DNA of 34,558 bases from positions 1-34,558 of the forward strand of contig CAZUMX010000006.1 in the NCBI GenBank assembly GCA_964622275.1, given 5' to 3'. The DNA is from CAYPEZ01 sp964622275. Its GTDB lineage: Bacteria > Patescibacteriota > Minisyncoccia > Phycocordibacterales > UBA6899. The notes below the pieces were generated by a model. That model did no database searches. It was not told the DNA's origin and worked only from the letters and a program-made list of their open reading frames with translations. Shown piece by piece: positions 7,563 to 16,262 of the stretch. Each line of letters starts with the position of its first letter. Position 1 is the first letter of the stretch. A program made the translations under genes and the position numbers.

Positions 7563-8537
7563 TTACACAACCTTCCCTGCCTTGAAGTATCTCTTATTGA
7601 GATAGATAGTGAGGTACCCAGTTCCCATGATCACGAGTCCCGCCGCAATGAAAAGTAGAGGCCCAGAAAGCGTGTCTTCAAAATACTCGAACATGATTTT
7701 GACGACATACCCAATGAGAAAGAGCGATGTGAACACTAAGACAGATCGACTTTTCAAATATACCGATGCGTAGAGTCCCACAAACAAAAGTACTGGATAC
7801 ACGAGCTCCCAAAAGACCCGAGCGTCAGGTGCATACCCCTGAAGATACATTGCTGACCCAAGAACGAGTGGAGTTCCGAAGAAGTAGAGTGCCCCGGAGA
7901 TCGGACGTAATGGCTTGTTTGAGAATCCGAAGCCAAGAGTGAGATACGAGAGTCCTAGTCCAATAAGAAAGTAAGCAAACGGGTCCCATCCTGGGAAAAA
8001 TGCCAGCTTGCTGAGATATGTAGATGTGAAGAGAATATATGCAATGCTACCGAAGACCACTGAGAACAGCGCAACAGTGATTCTCTTTTGGTACACATAA
8101 GCGAGAGCCCATAGCAAGGCTAGAGCGAGAAATATCAGTGCTTTCCCGTAACTCCCATCACGATATCCAAGCTCCCACAGGGTGACAAAAACGCCAGAAG
8201 GGATAAGAAGTCCTCCAATAAGGTGAAAGGCGTCCGCAAACCCAAGAGATGCTTGCCTGAGTGTCATCACGGTTGCTGCAACAAAAAAGCCAAGCCCAAA
8301 TCCAAGTGTGACAAGTATGCGCATTGCGCTTTGCATTTCCCCCCACTTTTGCCCGATGAAGAAAGCAATTCCGAGAAAAACAACGAGTCCGCCAATGTAG
8401 TAAAGAATGGTCGCAATACGGGACTTCCCCTCTTCCTCTTTGAGCTCAGAAAAGGTTCCTAAAATATCTGATTGAGAAATTATTCCTCCTTCAAGCGCAG
8501 AACGAATCTCGGCTAGTAGTGCTTCTTTGGTCATCAT
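7563..8537 (-). CDS. Polytopic membrane protein, DUF2157-like
   Basis: A 324-residue integral membrane protein with about ten hydrophobic helices. A soluble N-terminal helical region (residues 1-40, ALLAEIRSALEGGIISQSDI...) precedes the first membrane helix (ATILYYIGGLVVFLGIAFFI). This start, a short cytoplasmic segment then the YYIGGLVVFLGIAFFIGQ-type helix, resembles DUF2157 membrane proteins of unknown function. I see no catalytic motif. It follows the 198-residue gene by 10 bp, so the two form an operon. Transport or scaffolding are both possible; the function is unknown. Confidence 0.8.
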   Translation of the reverse strand: MMTKEALLAEIRSALEGGIISQSDILGTFSELKEEEGKSRIATILYYIGGLVVFLGIAFFIGQKWGEMQSAMRILVTLGFGLGFFVAATVMTLRQASLGFADAFHLIGGLLIPSGVFVTLWELGYRDGSYGKALIFLALALLWALAYVYQKRITVALFSVVFGSIAYILFTSTYLSKLAFFPGWDPFAYFLIGLGLSYLTLGFGFSNKPLRPISGALYFFGTPLVLGSAMYLQGYAPDARVFWELVYPVLLFVGLYASVYLKSRSVLVFTSLFLIGYVVKIMFEYFEDTLSGPLLFIAAGLVIMGTGYLTIYLNKRYFKAGKVV

Positions 8538-8547
8538 ATGTCTTGTG

Positions 8548-9144
8548 TTATTGAGCGACCCAACCTAAGAATACATCGGGCATGTAGTAAGTAGTTGTTG
8601 GAATTTCTAGGTTCATTTTTTCGTAATAGGAGTCATTCTTGAGATAGCGTGCATTATAATCATAGCTTCCTCCTCCAAACATTCCTAAAAGTCCAAAATC
8701 TGTCCGATCGACATATTGCACATACTCATACCCATCTTTTGCTTTAGGGGTATCATCGATCACAAAGTTTGCAGCTTCCTCGAAGGTGAGTTTTTTGCTT
8801 GTGTTTGTTTTCACATCATGAAGAAAGAAGAGCGGTTCTTTCATGTCAAGAAGTGCGTCTTTACAATACGCATCACGGTCTTTTGGATCAATAGGAATTT
8901 TTTTAAGTGTTCCAGACGCAACACGGTAATATTCTCCTGCACACGTATTTGCTGGGCGAGCAAGATATCCGTACGATGAAACACCGACAACTGTGTCACC
9001 GAGAGCGTAAATAAAATTCTGTGTTGGCGGCGGGACATTTGAAAAGGCTCGTCCGCCATAAATGACTGCTGCGATGACAGCGATCATGAGCACGGGAATC
9101 AATAATCCAATAATAATAGGAAGGTTGCGTTGTATACGTTCCAT
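8548..9144 (-). CDS. Hypothetical membrane-anchored protein
   Basis: A 198-residue protein with one N-terminal signal anchor (about 8-30, LPIIIGLLIPVLMIAVIAAVIYGG) followed by an extracytoplasmic domain. The domain has two cysteines (in NTCAGEYY and AYCKDALL) that could form a disulfide. It is rich in Tyr and Asp, with a C-terminal GGGSYDYNARYLKND segment. I do not recognise the family. It is the first gene of a two-gene unit with the DUF2157-like membrane protein 10 bp downstream, which suggests a joint envelope role. The exported topology is inferred from the anchor and the polar remainder. Confidence 0.72.
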   Translation of the reverse strand: MERIQRNLPIIIGLLIPVLMIAVIAAVIYGGRAFSNVPPPTQNFIYALGDTVVGVSSYGYLARPANTCAGEYYRVASGTLKKIPIDPKDRDAYCKDALLDMKEPLFFLHDVKTNTSKKLTFEEAANFVIDDTPKAKDGYEYVQYVDRTDFGLLGMFGGGSYDYNARYLKNDSYYEKMNLEIPTTTYYMPDVFLGWVAQ

Positions 9145-9228
9145 AGATACAGGTAGTATAGCACTTCCCCGTCCCTCTGTTACGTCTCAGAAAAACCCAT
9201 AGACACTAACGTAAAATTGTCTTATTAG

Positions 9229-9299
9229 TGCGGAATGCGAGAATCGAACTCGCGCCACCTGCTTGGGAAGCAGAAGTTCTGCCACTAAACTAATTCCGC
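9229..9299 (-). tRNA. tRNA-Gly (CCC)
   Basis: A 71-nt cloverleaf on the minus strand: GCGGAAT paired with ATTCCGC, discriminator A, D-arm GTTT..GAAC, anticodon arm TCTGC-TTCCCAA-GCAGG with anticodon CCC, T-arm GCGAG-TTCGATT-CTCGC. CCA is not encoded. Its first base lies only 4 nt after the ftsB-like stop codon, so it is very likely cut out of that mRNA. Confidence 0.96.
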
Positions 9300-9303
9300 G
9301 TCA

Positions 9304-9711
9304 CTATTTTTTGTTACCCCAGAATACTACCGCAGAAATGATTTTTGTCCAAAATCCTTCCTCGTTTTTTGAAGCAGGTTTTGTGTCGTTGTGCTCAGCA
9401 CTATCTGAAATAACCGCCACTTTCTCACCATCTTTGACGATAAAAAATCGATTGCGCAGTTCTGACTCAATACCTCGCTCGCTAGAAAGTCTGGCATTTT
9501 CCGCACGGAGCTCTGTTTCGCGAGCTTGGAGGCGTGCGAGTTCAGCCTGAACGAGATCTTTTTTTACGCGTGTTTCTTTTGCTTTGTAGTACATCCCTAT
9601 CGCAGCTTGTGCGAGGACGATGGTCAGCAAAAGGACCACAGCAAAAGCGATCTTGCTGCCAAAAAAACGTCTCATGCGATATTTTCGGCGAACCCCTAGC
9701 ATTTCAGGCAT
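9304..9711 (-). CDS. FtsB/DivIC-family septum formation protein
   Basis: A 135-residue bitopic protein. A basic cytoplasmic start (VRRKYRMRRFFGSK) precedes one membrane helix (about 20-40), then a coiled coil (about 43-85, VQAELARLQARETELRAENA). The DivIC/FtsB junction RGIESELRNRFFIVKDGEKV matches the family pattern of an arginine/isoleucine-led helix followed by RF-x-x-V-K-x-G-E. It should join the FtsL-FtsQ division complex at the septum. A Lys-rich tail (FWTKIISAVVFWGNKK) is an unusual second hydrophobic stretch. It is divergent from the small plus-strand gene at 9764, with 52 bp between them, and reads straight into tRNA-Gly. Confidence 0.88.
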   Translation of the reverse strand: MPEMLGVRRKYRMRRFFGSKIAFAVVLLLTIVLAQAAIGMYYKAKETRVKKDLVQAELARLQARETELRAENARLSSERGIESELRNRFFIVKDGEKVAVISDSAEHNDTKPASKNEEGFWTKIISAVVFWGNKK

Positions 9712-9763
9712 TCATTTACTATACTATGTGGGTTTTCCACTCACAAATACCTTATCCTTTCTT

Positions 9764-9874
9764 ATGCTGTTCAACAAAAAAGGCCAAAAAGTTATCCGCA
9801 TTGCTTGGGTCGTCCTCTCGGTCCTTGTGATCGTCTCGATGGTGCTCCTCTATATGCCGATCTTCATGAATTAG
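9764..9874 (+). CDS. Tiny conserved-looking membrane peptide (36 aa)
   Basis: A 36-residue single-helix membrane protein: basic start MLFNKKGQKVIRIAW, hydrophobic core VVLSVLVIVSMVLLYMPIF, stop TAG. ATG 9764 is the first start that gives this positive-inside layout; the longer open frame upstream crosses the ftsB gene on the other strand. Small proteins of this pattern (FNKK..K..I..W..S..V..SM.L.Y.P.F) are familiar from CPR genomes, from memory and not checked. It lies divergent from ftsB and convergent with lepA, whose stop is 17 bp away. A role near the division or secretion machinery is only a guess. Confidence 0.65.
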   Translation: MLFNKKGQKVIRIAWVVLSVLVIVSMVLLYMPIFMN

Positions 9875-9891
9875 GCATTTTAGGCACGACA

Positions 9892-11688
9892 CTAGTCTGA
9901 TTTGATCATTTTTAGAAAAACGTCTTGAGGGATCGTAAATCCTGGTGATCCGCGCTCTTTCATCTTCTTCTTCCCCTTCTTCTGCTTCTCGAGGAGTTTC
10001 ATTTTTCGCGTAATATCGCCACCATAGAGGTAGCCGGTCACGTCTTTGCGAAGTGCAGAAACAGTACGTGAGGCAATGATGCGCCCCATCGCACGGCCCT
10101 GAATTTTCATGACGAAAAGCTGTCTTGGGAGAATGGTAAAAAGTTTTTCTACGGTTTTTTGTGCTTCTTCCTCCGCACGCCTTCGAGAGACGACCTTGGT
10201 AAAGGCTTGGACTGGTTCATCAGCCACAAGAATATCTAGCCGAACAACATCCGCGAGCCTATGTCCTGATTCTTCGTATGACAATGATGCGAAGCCAGAA
10301 GATACGCTTTTGAGCTTATCAAAGAATCCACGCATGAGCTCTCGAAGTGGCATTTCAAAGCGCACGGCTGTACGACGGTCTCCAAAGACATCCGTGTGTG
10401 TTGTCGTCCCTTCGTGTTCAAAAAGGAGTTGAGTGATTCCTCCAAGGTACTCAGGCGGGGTGATGATCTCAGCATCGATCCAAGGCTCTTCAATCGTAAG
10501 GTGTTTCTGATCATCGGGAAACAGTGGAGGAGAGTAAATAATGGTTTTCTTTCCAGTTTTTTGATCAGTAATGATATATGTAATCGTCGGGGTGGTAATC
10601 ACCAGCGCAAGCTGAAATTCGCGTTTCAGTCGCTCGGTGAGGATCTCGAGGTGGAGCATGCCGAGACATCCACACCGAAATCCTCGCCCCAAAATACCCG
10701 AGCTCTCTTCCTCAAAAGAAATTGCGGAATCAGAAAGCTGGAGGCGTTCAAGGGCTTGTTTAAGAAGATGAAAATCGTCTTGGCTCTCTGGAAATATTGA
10801 TGCCCATACGACAGGGGTGGGTCTGCGATATCCAGCGAGTGCGGGAAGTGGTTTCCCTGTTGAGGTAATGGTGTCACCTACTCCAGCAATTCCTGGTCGT
10901 TTAATTCCAGTAACAATATATCCAATCTCTCCACCATGAAGCGCATCGTCCGGTATCTCTTCTGGACTAAAATGACCGACTTCAAGAGCAAAGAATTGCT
11001 CTTTTGCGGCGATAAACGATAGTTTATCGCCTTTCTTGATTGACCCATCAAGCATGCGTACATAGACGATGACACCGCGGTGATTTGAGTATGAGAAATC
11101 GAATATGAGCGCACGCGTGCCATCGCTTTCAGCATATGCCAGGGTCGGTGACGGAATTCGCTCGATGACTGCGTCAAGAAGCGCTGAAACATTCTCCCCA
11201 GTCCTACCTGATACAAGGAGTACTTCATCAGCGGCAACTCCAAGAGTCTTCATAATTTCTTCACGAGTTTCCTCAATGCGTGCTAGTGGAGAATCTATCT
11301 TTGAGATCGCTGGGATAATGACCAGTCCCTGTTCGCGTGCCATACGGAGAGTGGTAAGAGTCTGTGCTTGAACTCCTTGGGTAGCATCAACAAGGAGGAT
11401 AGATCCTTCAACGGCGTGCAGAGCACGAGACACTTCATATGAAAAATCGATATGTCCTGGAGTATCAATCAGGTTTAATTGGTACGTCTCTCCTTTGTAC
11501 CTATACGCCATGCGCACTGGCTGCATTTTGATGGTAATGCCTTTCTCTCGTTCAAGATCCATGCGATCAAGAACTTGGTCCTTCATTTTTCGAGTCTCAA
11601 TAGTATGAGTCACTTCAAGCATGCGATCGGCAAGCGTTGATTTACCATGGTCAATATGTGCAATGATTGAAAAATTTCTTACGTGCAT
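9892..11688 (-). CDS. lepA: Elongation factor 4 (LepA), back-translocating GTPase
   Basis: A 598-residue translational GTPase of normal LepA length. The G1 motif is AHIDHGKST (10-18), followed by the switch region ERERGITI-like segment (REKGITIKMQPVRM), G3 DTPGHIDF and G4 SKID in place of the more common NKID. The LepA-specific C-terminal domain includes GRAMGRIIASRTVSALRKDVTGYLYGG (begins about residue 545) and a basic tail KMKLLEKQKKGKKKMK. LepA acts on stalled or mistranslocated ribosomes. It is the last gene of the operon after murJ (20 bp gap). The window shows no terminator after it; the small plus-strand gene at 9764 converges on it. Confidence 0.97.
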   Translation of the reverse strand: MHVRNFSIIAHIDHGKSTLADRMLEVTHTIETRKMKDQVLDRMDLEREKGITIKMQPVRMAYRYKGETYQLNLIDTPGHIDFSYEVSRALHAVEGSILLVDATQGVQAQTLTTLRMAREQGLVIIPAISKIDSPLARIEETREEIMKTLGVAADEVLLVSGRTGENVSALLDAVIERIPSPTLAYAESDGTRALIFDFSYSNHRGVIVYVRMLDGSIKKGDKLSFIAAKEQFFALEVGHFSPEEIPDDALHGGEIGYIVTGIKRPGIAGVGDTITSTGKPLPALAGYRRPTPVVWASIFPESQDDFHLLKQALERLQLSDSAISFEEESSGILGRGFRCGCLGMLHLEILTERLKREFQLALVITTPTITYIITDQKTGKKTIIYSPPLFPDDQKHLTIEEPWIDAEIITPPEYLGGITQLLFEHEGTTTHTDVFGDRRTAVRFEMPLRELMRGFFDKLKSVSSGFASLSYEESGHRLADVVRLDILVADEPVQAFTKVVSRRRAEEEAQKTVEKLFTILPRQLFVMKIQGRAMGRIIASRTVSALRKDVTGYLYGGDITRKMKLLEKQKKGKKKMKERGSPGFTIPQDVFLKMIKSD

Positions 11689-11708
11689 AGATATCTATTC
11701 TCTCGAGA

Positions 11709-13391
11709 CTACAATTCTTCTTGCTCTCCCGCAATAGGCCGAGTGGTTTTCCAGAATCTCGCGCGAAATGTCTGTGCGATTTCTTTGAGTTCTCTATTCC
11801 CCAAAAAAAGGAGCACTGTGATCCATGTGAAGAGCCCCGCTCCAAGCGCAAGGGCTCCTTGCAAGCCAACCCCAAACAATGTCTCGGTATCAAGGAACCT
11901 ACTGACGGTTTGTAATGTTATGTATGCTATGTATCCTGCGAGTACTGACGAGCCAGATGAATGAAGTAACAGTGTGCGCGTTTGTCCAACGGCCTGTGGA
12001 AACATGCGCCGAAGATGAAGAAAGTAGAGCGTCATAGAGCACACCATTCCTAGTGCGTACGACATCGGAAGCATGAGCATTGAGGTTCCTGGGACTCCTT
12101 CAACACGGAAAAGTGTTTCAAAAAAGTACTGAAATGCGGGAGAGTGCGTATAAATAAAAAGAGAAAGAAAAGCAATCCCAACCATACTCAGCGCACCCGA
12201 GGTGTTAAATAGGAGTGGTGTTCGAGTGTTTCCCATCGCATAGTATCCACGAGCAAAAAGAAGGACGAGTGAGTGGGCAATAAGTGAAAACATCAAGAGT
12301 GCGAGTGCCGCAGCAGTGAGTCTCGTTGCAGTCCAGTCGAATGCCCCACTCCCAAGTACAGTGCGGACGATTTGGGCACGGACCACAATAAAGAGGACAA
12401 TTGCTGGTGCTGACCAAAAAATGATATGTTTGACCGCCTGTATGAGTTGGGCAAGAAATTCGTCCTTAGATCCAGATCCATAGAGGCGTGCAAGTGTTGG
12501 GAACGCCGCTACAGCATAGCTGGATCCAACAATCATGAGCGGAATATTTTGAAGATTCGTTGCGAGAGTAAAGATGGCAATGCTTCCACTCTCTATTCTG
12601 GATGCAAGACCGATAAGAACAATCATGGCAATTTGATGCACAGCGAGTCCAATTGTTCGAGGGAGCGAGACTCCTATGAGCTCACGTATTTCATTCCAAG
12701 ATAGCAACGCTGAAAATGTGGGGAGTAATCCGTGTCCAAAAAGTGTAAATACTTGTGTCCCCATGTGGAGAAGCGCACCAAGGATGACTCCGTAGACCAA
12801 CCCTTGAAGACCGAACGTTGGCACAAATAAAAATATCCCAACGAGAATTCCCCCGTTATACAAAATAGGTGCAAAAGCGTAAGAAAAAAATCTTCGTGAC
12901 GCTTGAGTGATTGATCCAAATAGGTTTGATAGTCCCAAGAAAAACGGAGAAAGTAAAAGAATACGAGCAAGAGTTGTGTATGTCTGCTGGGCGTCTTGTG
13001 CAAATCCTGGCACAAGAACCGGGGTAATGTATGGAAGGAGACACCAGACAACCCCACCAACAATGATCATGGAAAGCGAAAATGTTGTTAAGACACGGGA
13101 AAGATACGTTTTGGCATCTTCGTCACCTTCTCCCCGTTCCTTTGCATAAATGAGCGGAATAAGTGCCGTAGATGCAACAAGAGATGCAACCGAGACATAG
13201 AGAAGATCAGGGATTCTGAATGCAGCATAATAGAGATCTAACGATGTCCCAGCACCAAAGACGCTTGCTAGCAATCGATCCCGGATGAGTCCTGTTATTT
13301 GAGAGAGCAAGGCAAAAAAGCCCAGGAGAAAAGCGGCCTCATGGAGGCCGCTATGCTCGCGTGTCAAAAATCGAAGCGCCCGTTCAACCAT
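11709..13391 (-). CDS. murJ: Lipid II flippase MurJ (MviN family)
   Basis: A 560-residue membrane protein with about 14 hydrophobic segments, the MOP-superfamily MurJ layout. Family signatures are the start FALLSQITGLIRDRLLASVFGAG (matches the S-x-x-x-G-x-x-R-D-x-x-x-A-x-x-F-G-A-G pattern), TALIPLIY early on, the long loop after helix 2, and a conserved region LFARGYYAMGNTRTPLL. It moves lipid-linked peptidoglycan precursor across the membrane. It lies between the Wzy/TPR gene (6 bp upstream) and lepA (20 bp downstream) on one transcript, fitting an envelope operon. A Wzx-type flippase for the neighbouring polymerase-like protein is an alternative reading. Confidence 0.94.
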   Translation of the reverse strand: MVERALRFLTREHSGLHEAAFLLGFFALLSQITGLIRDRLLASVFGAGTSLDLYYAAFRIPDLLYVSVASLVASTALIPLIYAKERGEGDEDAKTYLSRVLTTFSLSMIIVGGVVWCLLPYITPVLVPGFAQDAQQTYTTLARILLLSPFFLGLSNLFGSITQASRRFFSYAFAPILYNGGILVGIFLFVPTFGLQGLVYGVILGALLHMGTQVFTLFGHGLLPTFSALLSWNEIRELIGVSLPRTIGLAVHQIAMIVLIGLASRIESGSIAIFTLATNLQNIPLMIVGSSYAVAAFPTLARLYGSGSKDEFLAQLIQAVKHIIFWSAPAIVLFIVVRAQIVRTVLGSGAFDWTATRLTAAALALLMFSLIAHSLVLLFARGYYAMGNTRTPLLFNTSGALSMVGIAFLSLFIYTHSPAFQYFFETLFRVEGVPGTSMLMLPMSYALGMVCSMTLYFLHLRRMFPQAVGQTRTLLLHSSGSSVLAGYIAYITLQTVSRFLDTETLFGVGLQGALALGAGLFTWITVLLFLGNRELKEIAQTFRARFWKTTRPIAGEQEEL

Positions 13392-13397
13392 TCTTTT

Positions 13398-15791
13398 TTA
13401 TTGGTCTTGTAGGGGTTTACGTCCCTCAGTCATATTCTTGATGACTCGCTTGATTTCGGGGTTCTCTGGGTTCAGAGTACGGATTTCCTCAAACTGCTTC
13501 ATTGCTGCCTCTCGATTCCCTTTTTCAGCGTATGCAACGCCAAGGAAATATTTTGCATCAGCATAGTATGGGTTGATTGCGATAGCATTTTCGAATGCTG
13601 CGATCGCACGATCAAAGTCGCTGTTCGTGTAGTAAAGGAATCCAAGTTGGAACAAAATGATGAAGTTTGATGGGTCATTCTGAAGTCCGGCAGTGGCGAT
13701 CTCGATAGCTCTATCCATTTTTCCATCCTGACGGTTGAGTTCGGCAAGTGCGGCGATTGCTTCAGGGTACGCAGGTCGAAGTTCGCGCGCTTTTTCAAGA
13801 TGGAGAATCGCCCCTTGTCGATCTCCCAAAAGGAGCGATGCGCGTCCGATGGCAAACTCAAGTCGAGGGCTTGATGGGTTGAGTCGAGAAGCTTCAATGT
13901 ATGCATCTCGAGCTGCTGCAGCTGTTACAGTGCGGTCGATGTTGAGAGTGGCAAACAGGTCTCCAATACCCGCACGGCTTACATGATTGAGGTAGTTTGT
14001 TGGATCTAGTTGAATTGCCCGTGATGCAGCATCAGATGCATTTTTTGCAAGCTCCTGAACTTTCTTTTGTAGTGCCTCTTGTGAAGAAGGGGTTTCAGCA
14101 AGTACTCGTTGGAACTCGAGAAGATGGAGATCAGCGACAAGGCGGTACTGTGAGTCGCGGGGAGCGATGCTCGAAGCTTGCTCGGTGAGCGCAAGAGCAT
14201 CACGGGTGTTCCCTTGGTTTGCAAGACTACGAGCCTCCTGATAAGCAGCTTCGGCTCGAAGTGCGCCTGTGACCTCAAAAGACCACACAGACACACCTAT
14301 AGCGACAAGGACAAGGAGTGGGACAAATGCTACTCCCCATCCACGAGCGTTTGGTAGTGCGACACTGCATGTCTTCACCTTCCCTTCTGCTGAAAGAAAT
14401 CCTGCAAGTGCACCAAGGAAGACAAAGAAGAGAGCGGTCGTTGAAAGATTTGGCAAGTACACACAAAGCACAACAAGAAGATAGAGTGTTGCGAGTGCTG
14501 TGCTATGAGCAAGGTATGCACGAACTCCCTCTGAGCGCTCTTTTAATGCACTGTAGACAAGGGAAAGTGCTGAGACGATCAAGAGCAACCAAGCCAGGAG
14601 TCCAAAGATACCATTTGTCGCAAACGCTGTCGTCACATGGCTAAATCCAGCGTCAAAGCTTGAGTCCCATAGCGGGGTGTTGTTAATTCCGTCTGGCTTG
14701 TGATTAAAGTATGCAGCAGAAAAACGATTTCCTCCGACTCCAAAGAGTGCTCTTGTTGTCCCCTCTTTCCATACCCCAGAAGCAATATTCCATGTTGGGC
14801 CAGGTGGTAGCACAATTTCAGCGTATGATTGTGGAGAGAGTTTGTTGACGATCGCTTGTACTGGCGTTGAATCACCTACAGGAAAACGGAAGAGATATCC
14901 AAAACCAAATCCGAGAACCACAACGACAAGTGCGAGGATCGACATCTTGCTCGCACGAGCTTTCCAAGAGAGTGGTGCCCCCTCGCTCCCCTGTGCTGTG
15001 TCAACAAGTGTACGAACAAGAAAGAGACCTACGACGATAGCAATGACAATCCACAAAATCCAAAAGTCGATCATCGCCACGAACACCGCTGCGATAAGTG
15101 CAAATGCTCGTGAAGCCCAAAGAATTTTCACGTTCGGTTTGAAGTAAAATTCAGAGACGGTTGCCAAAATAAGCGCAAGACCAGCGACGACAGCAAAATC
15201 ATTCCACTTTCCTGAAAGTGAAAACACTGCGCTTTGGAAAACTCCAAACGACAACACATCAGCACCAGCAAGGAGGCGAATGATATGGAACAAAGAAAGA
15301 ATGGCAAATCCACCAAAGAATGAAAGGAAAAGTCCAAACAATGCTTTCTTTTCTCTAAAGGCATAAGCAGAAAGGAGCCCTAAGAGGACAAGAAGTCCTG
15401 TTGTTGAGGCGGTTCCGATCTGTGACCCAGAAGAAAGGAAAGCGACAATTTTTTGAGGTGAGAAAAACGCAGAGAGCACAGCAGAAATCAGTACTCCGAA
15501 GAATGCATAGACAGTGAGTGTTCTTGGAAGGGAGACTTCTCCTCGAAGTAAGAGGTGAAGGATGGTCACAATCGTACCCAAGAATACTGCACCAAGGAGA
15601 ATCCAGGTCTTCGAGGCATCAATCGCAATTGCAACGCTTGGGACGACGAAGATTGGTGCTAAAAAAACAAAGATCGAAAGAATCCATCCGAGTATGCTCG
15701 GAAGTTTTTTTGTGAGTGGTGACTGTGTTTGTGTGGTCACTGTCTCGCTTTGAATATGTTGCTGTTCTCCTTCCATAAAATTGTGGGTCAA
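13398..15791 (-). CDS. Wzy/O-antigen-ligase-like membrane protein with C-terminal TPR repeats
   Basis: A 797-residue two-part protein. Residues about 28-500 hold roughly a dozen membrane helices. A large external loop (about 310-390) contains GVGGNRFSAAYF...PLWDSSFDAGFSHVT, resembling the loop of Wzy/WaaL O-antigen polymerases and ligases. The C-terminal part (about 510-790) is a run of tetratricopeptide repeats, for example AIELHLEKA-type helices (GAILHLEKARELRPAYPEA, AIAAFENAIAINPYYADAKY). The family transfers or polymerises lipid-linked glycans; here a surface glycan is the likely substrate. The start is chosen as TTG 15791 because AGGAG sits 8 nt before it; ATG 15776 would leave that site 23 nt away. 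It is first of the operon with murJ and lepA, with a good promoter at 15825-15852. Confidence 0.88.
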   Translation of the reverse strand: MTHNFMEGEQQHIQSETVTTQTQSPLTKKLPSILGWILSIFVFLAPIFVVPSVAIAIDASKTWILLGAVFLGTIVTILHLLLRGEVSLPRTLTVYAFFGVLISAVLSAFFSPQKIVAFLSSGSQIGTASTTGLLVLLGLLSAYAFREKKALFGLFLSFFGGFAILSLFHIIRLLAGADVLSFGVFQSAVFSLSGKWNDFAVVAGLALILATVSEFYFKPNVKILWASRAFALIAAVFVAMIDFWILWIVIAIVVGLFLVRTLVDTAQGSEGAPLSWKARASKMSILALVVVVLGFGFGYLFRFPVGDSTPVQAIVNKLSPQSYAEIVLPPGPTWNIASGVWKEGTTRALFGVGGNRFSAAYFNHKPDGINNTPLWDSSFDAGFSHVTTAFATNGIFGLLAWLLLIVSALSLVYSALKERSEGVRAYLAHSTALATLYLLVVLCVYLPNLSTTALFFVFLGALAGFLSAEGKVKTCSVALPNARGWGVAFVPLLVLVAIGVSVWSFEVTGALRAEAAYQEARSLANQGNTRDALALTEQASSIAPRDSQYRLVADLHLLEFQRVLAETPSSQEALQKKVQELAKNASDAASRAIQLDPTNYLNHVSRAGIGDLFATLNIDRTVTAAAARDAYIEASRLNPSSPRLEFAIGRASLLLGDRQGAILHLEKARELRPAYPEAIAALAELNRQDGKMDRAIEIATAGLQNDPSNFIILFQLGFLYYTNSDFDRAIAAFENAIAINPYYADAKYFLGVAYAEKGNREAAMKQFEEIRTLNPENPEIKRVIKNMTEGRKPLQDQ

Positions 15792-15824
15792 TAATAAAAC
15801 TCCTAATTGAGTAATAGTTTCATT

Positions 15825-15852
15825 ATTATAGGGCCCTACTTCTGAATGACAA
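15825..15852 (-). promoter_or_regulatory. Promoter of the Wzy/TPR-murJ-lepA operon
   Basis: On the minus strand TTGTCA (15847-15852) and TATAAT (15825-15830) are 16 nt apart, close to the sigma-70 consensus. They are followed by a leader of about 25 nt containing AGGAG before the TTG start at 15791. Confidence 0.8.
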
Positions 15853-15883
15853 TGTGGACATTCTCTCTAGAATACATATGGCT

Positions 15884-15928
15884 AAAAAGGCAAACCGCCC
15901 TCTTGTAACGTTGACAAGAAGGCGGTTT
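15884..15928 (-). terminator. Terminator of rnpB
   Basis: A 15-bp stem (15892-15906 with 15914-15928, one G-T pair) closes on a 7-nt loop and is followed on the minus strand by GCCTTTTT. It begins 4 nt after the P1 3' strand of the RNase P RNA. Confidence 0.9.
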
Positions 15929-15959
15929 TAGGGCTCTACGCGATAAGCCGAGTTCTGTA

Positions 15960-16059
15960 NNNNNNNNNNNNNNNNNNNNNNNNNNNNNNNNNNNNNNNNN
16001 NNNNNNNNNNNNNNNNNNNNNNNNNNNNNNNNNNNNNNNNNNNNNNNNNNNNNNNNNNN
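15960..16059. other. Assembly gap of 100 Ns inside rnpB
   Basis: Exactly 100 Ns, the conventional placeholder for a scaffold join of unknown size. It replaces the P15-P18 part and the P2 3' strand of the RNase P RNA, so the true length and content here are unknown. Confidence 0.95.
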
Positions 16060-16262
16060 CACGGCCTTGCACACAAGTAAGGATTTAGCCGTTTCACCCT
16101 CTGATTTTACCTTGCGGTGTATACAGAGGTTTATCCATTTCTGGATACCGGATCACTTTCGCCACCGGCGTCACTGCTCGCACCTCTCGGATTGCTCCGT
16201 GCGGGTGTTACCCGCTACCCTCTCTCCGTCTGAGTCTAGGAGATATGTGCTCGGACTTTCCT

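Noticed and set aside
15836..16072. Reading frame on the minus strand across the N gap
   Set aside because: It is largely Ns and lies over the rnpB 3' end and terminator.
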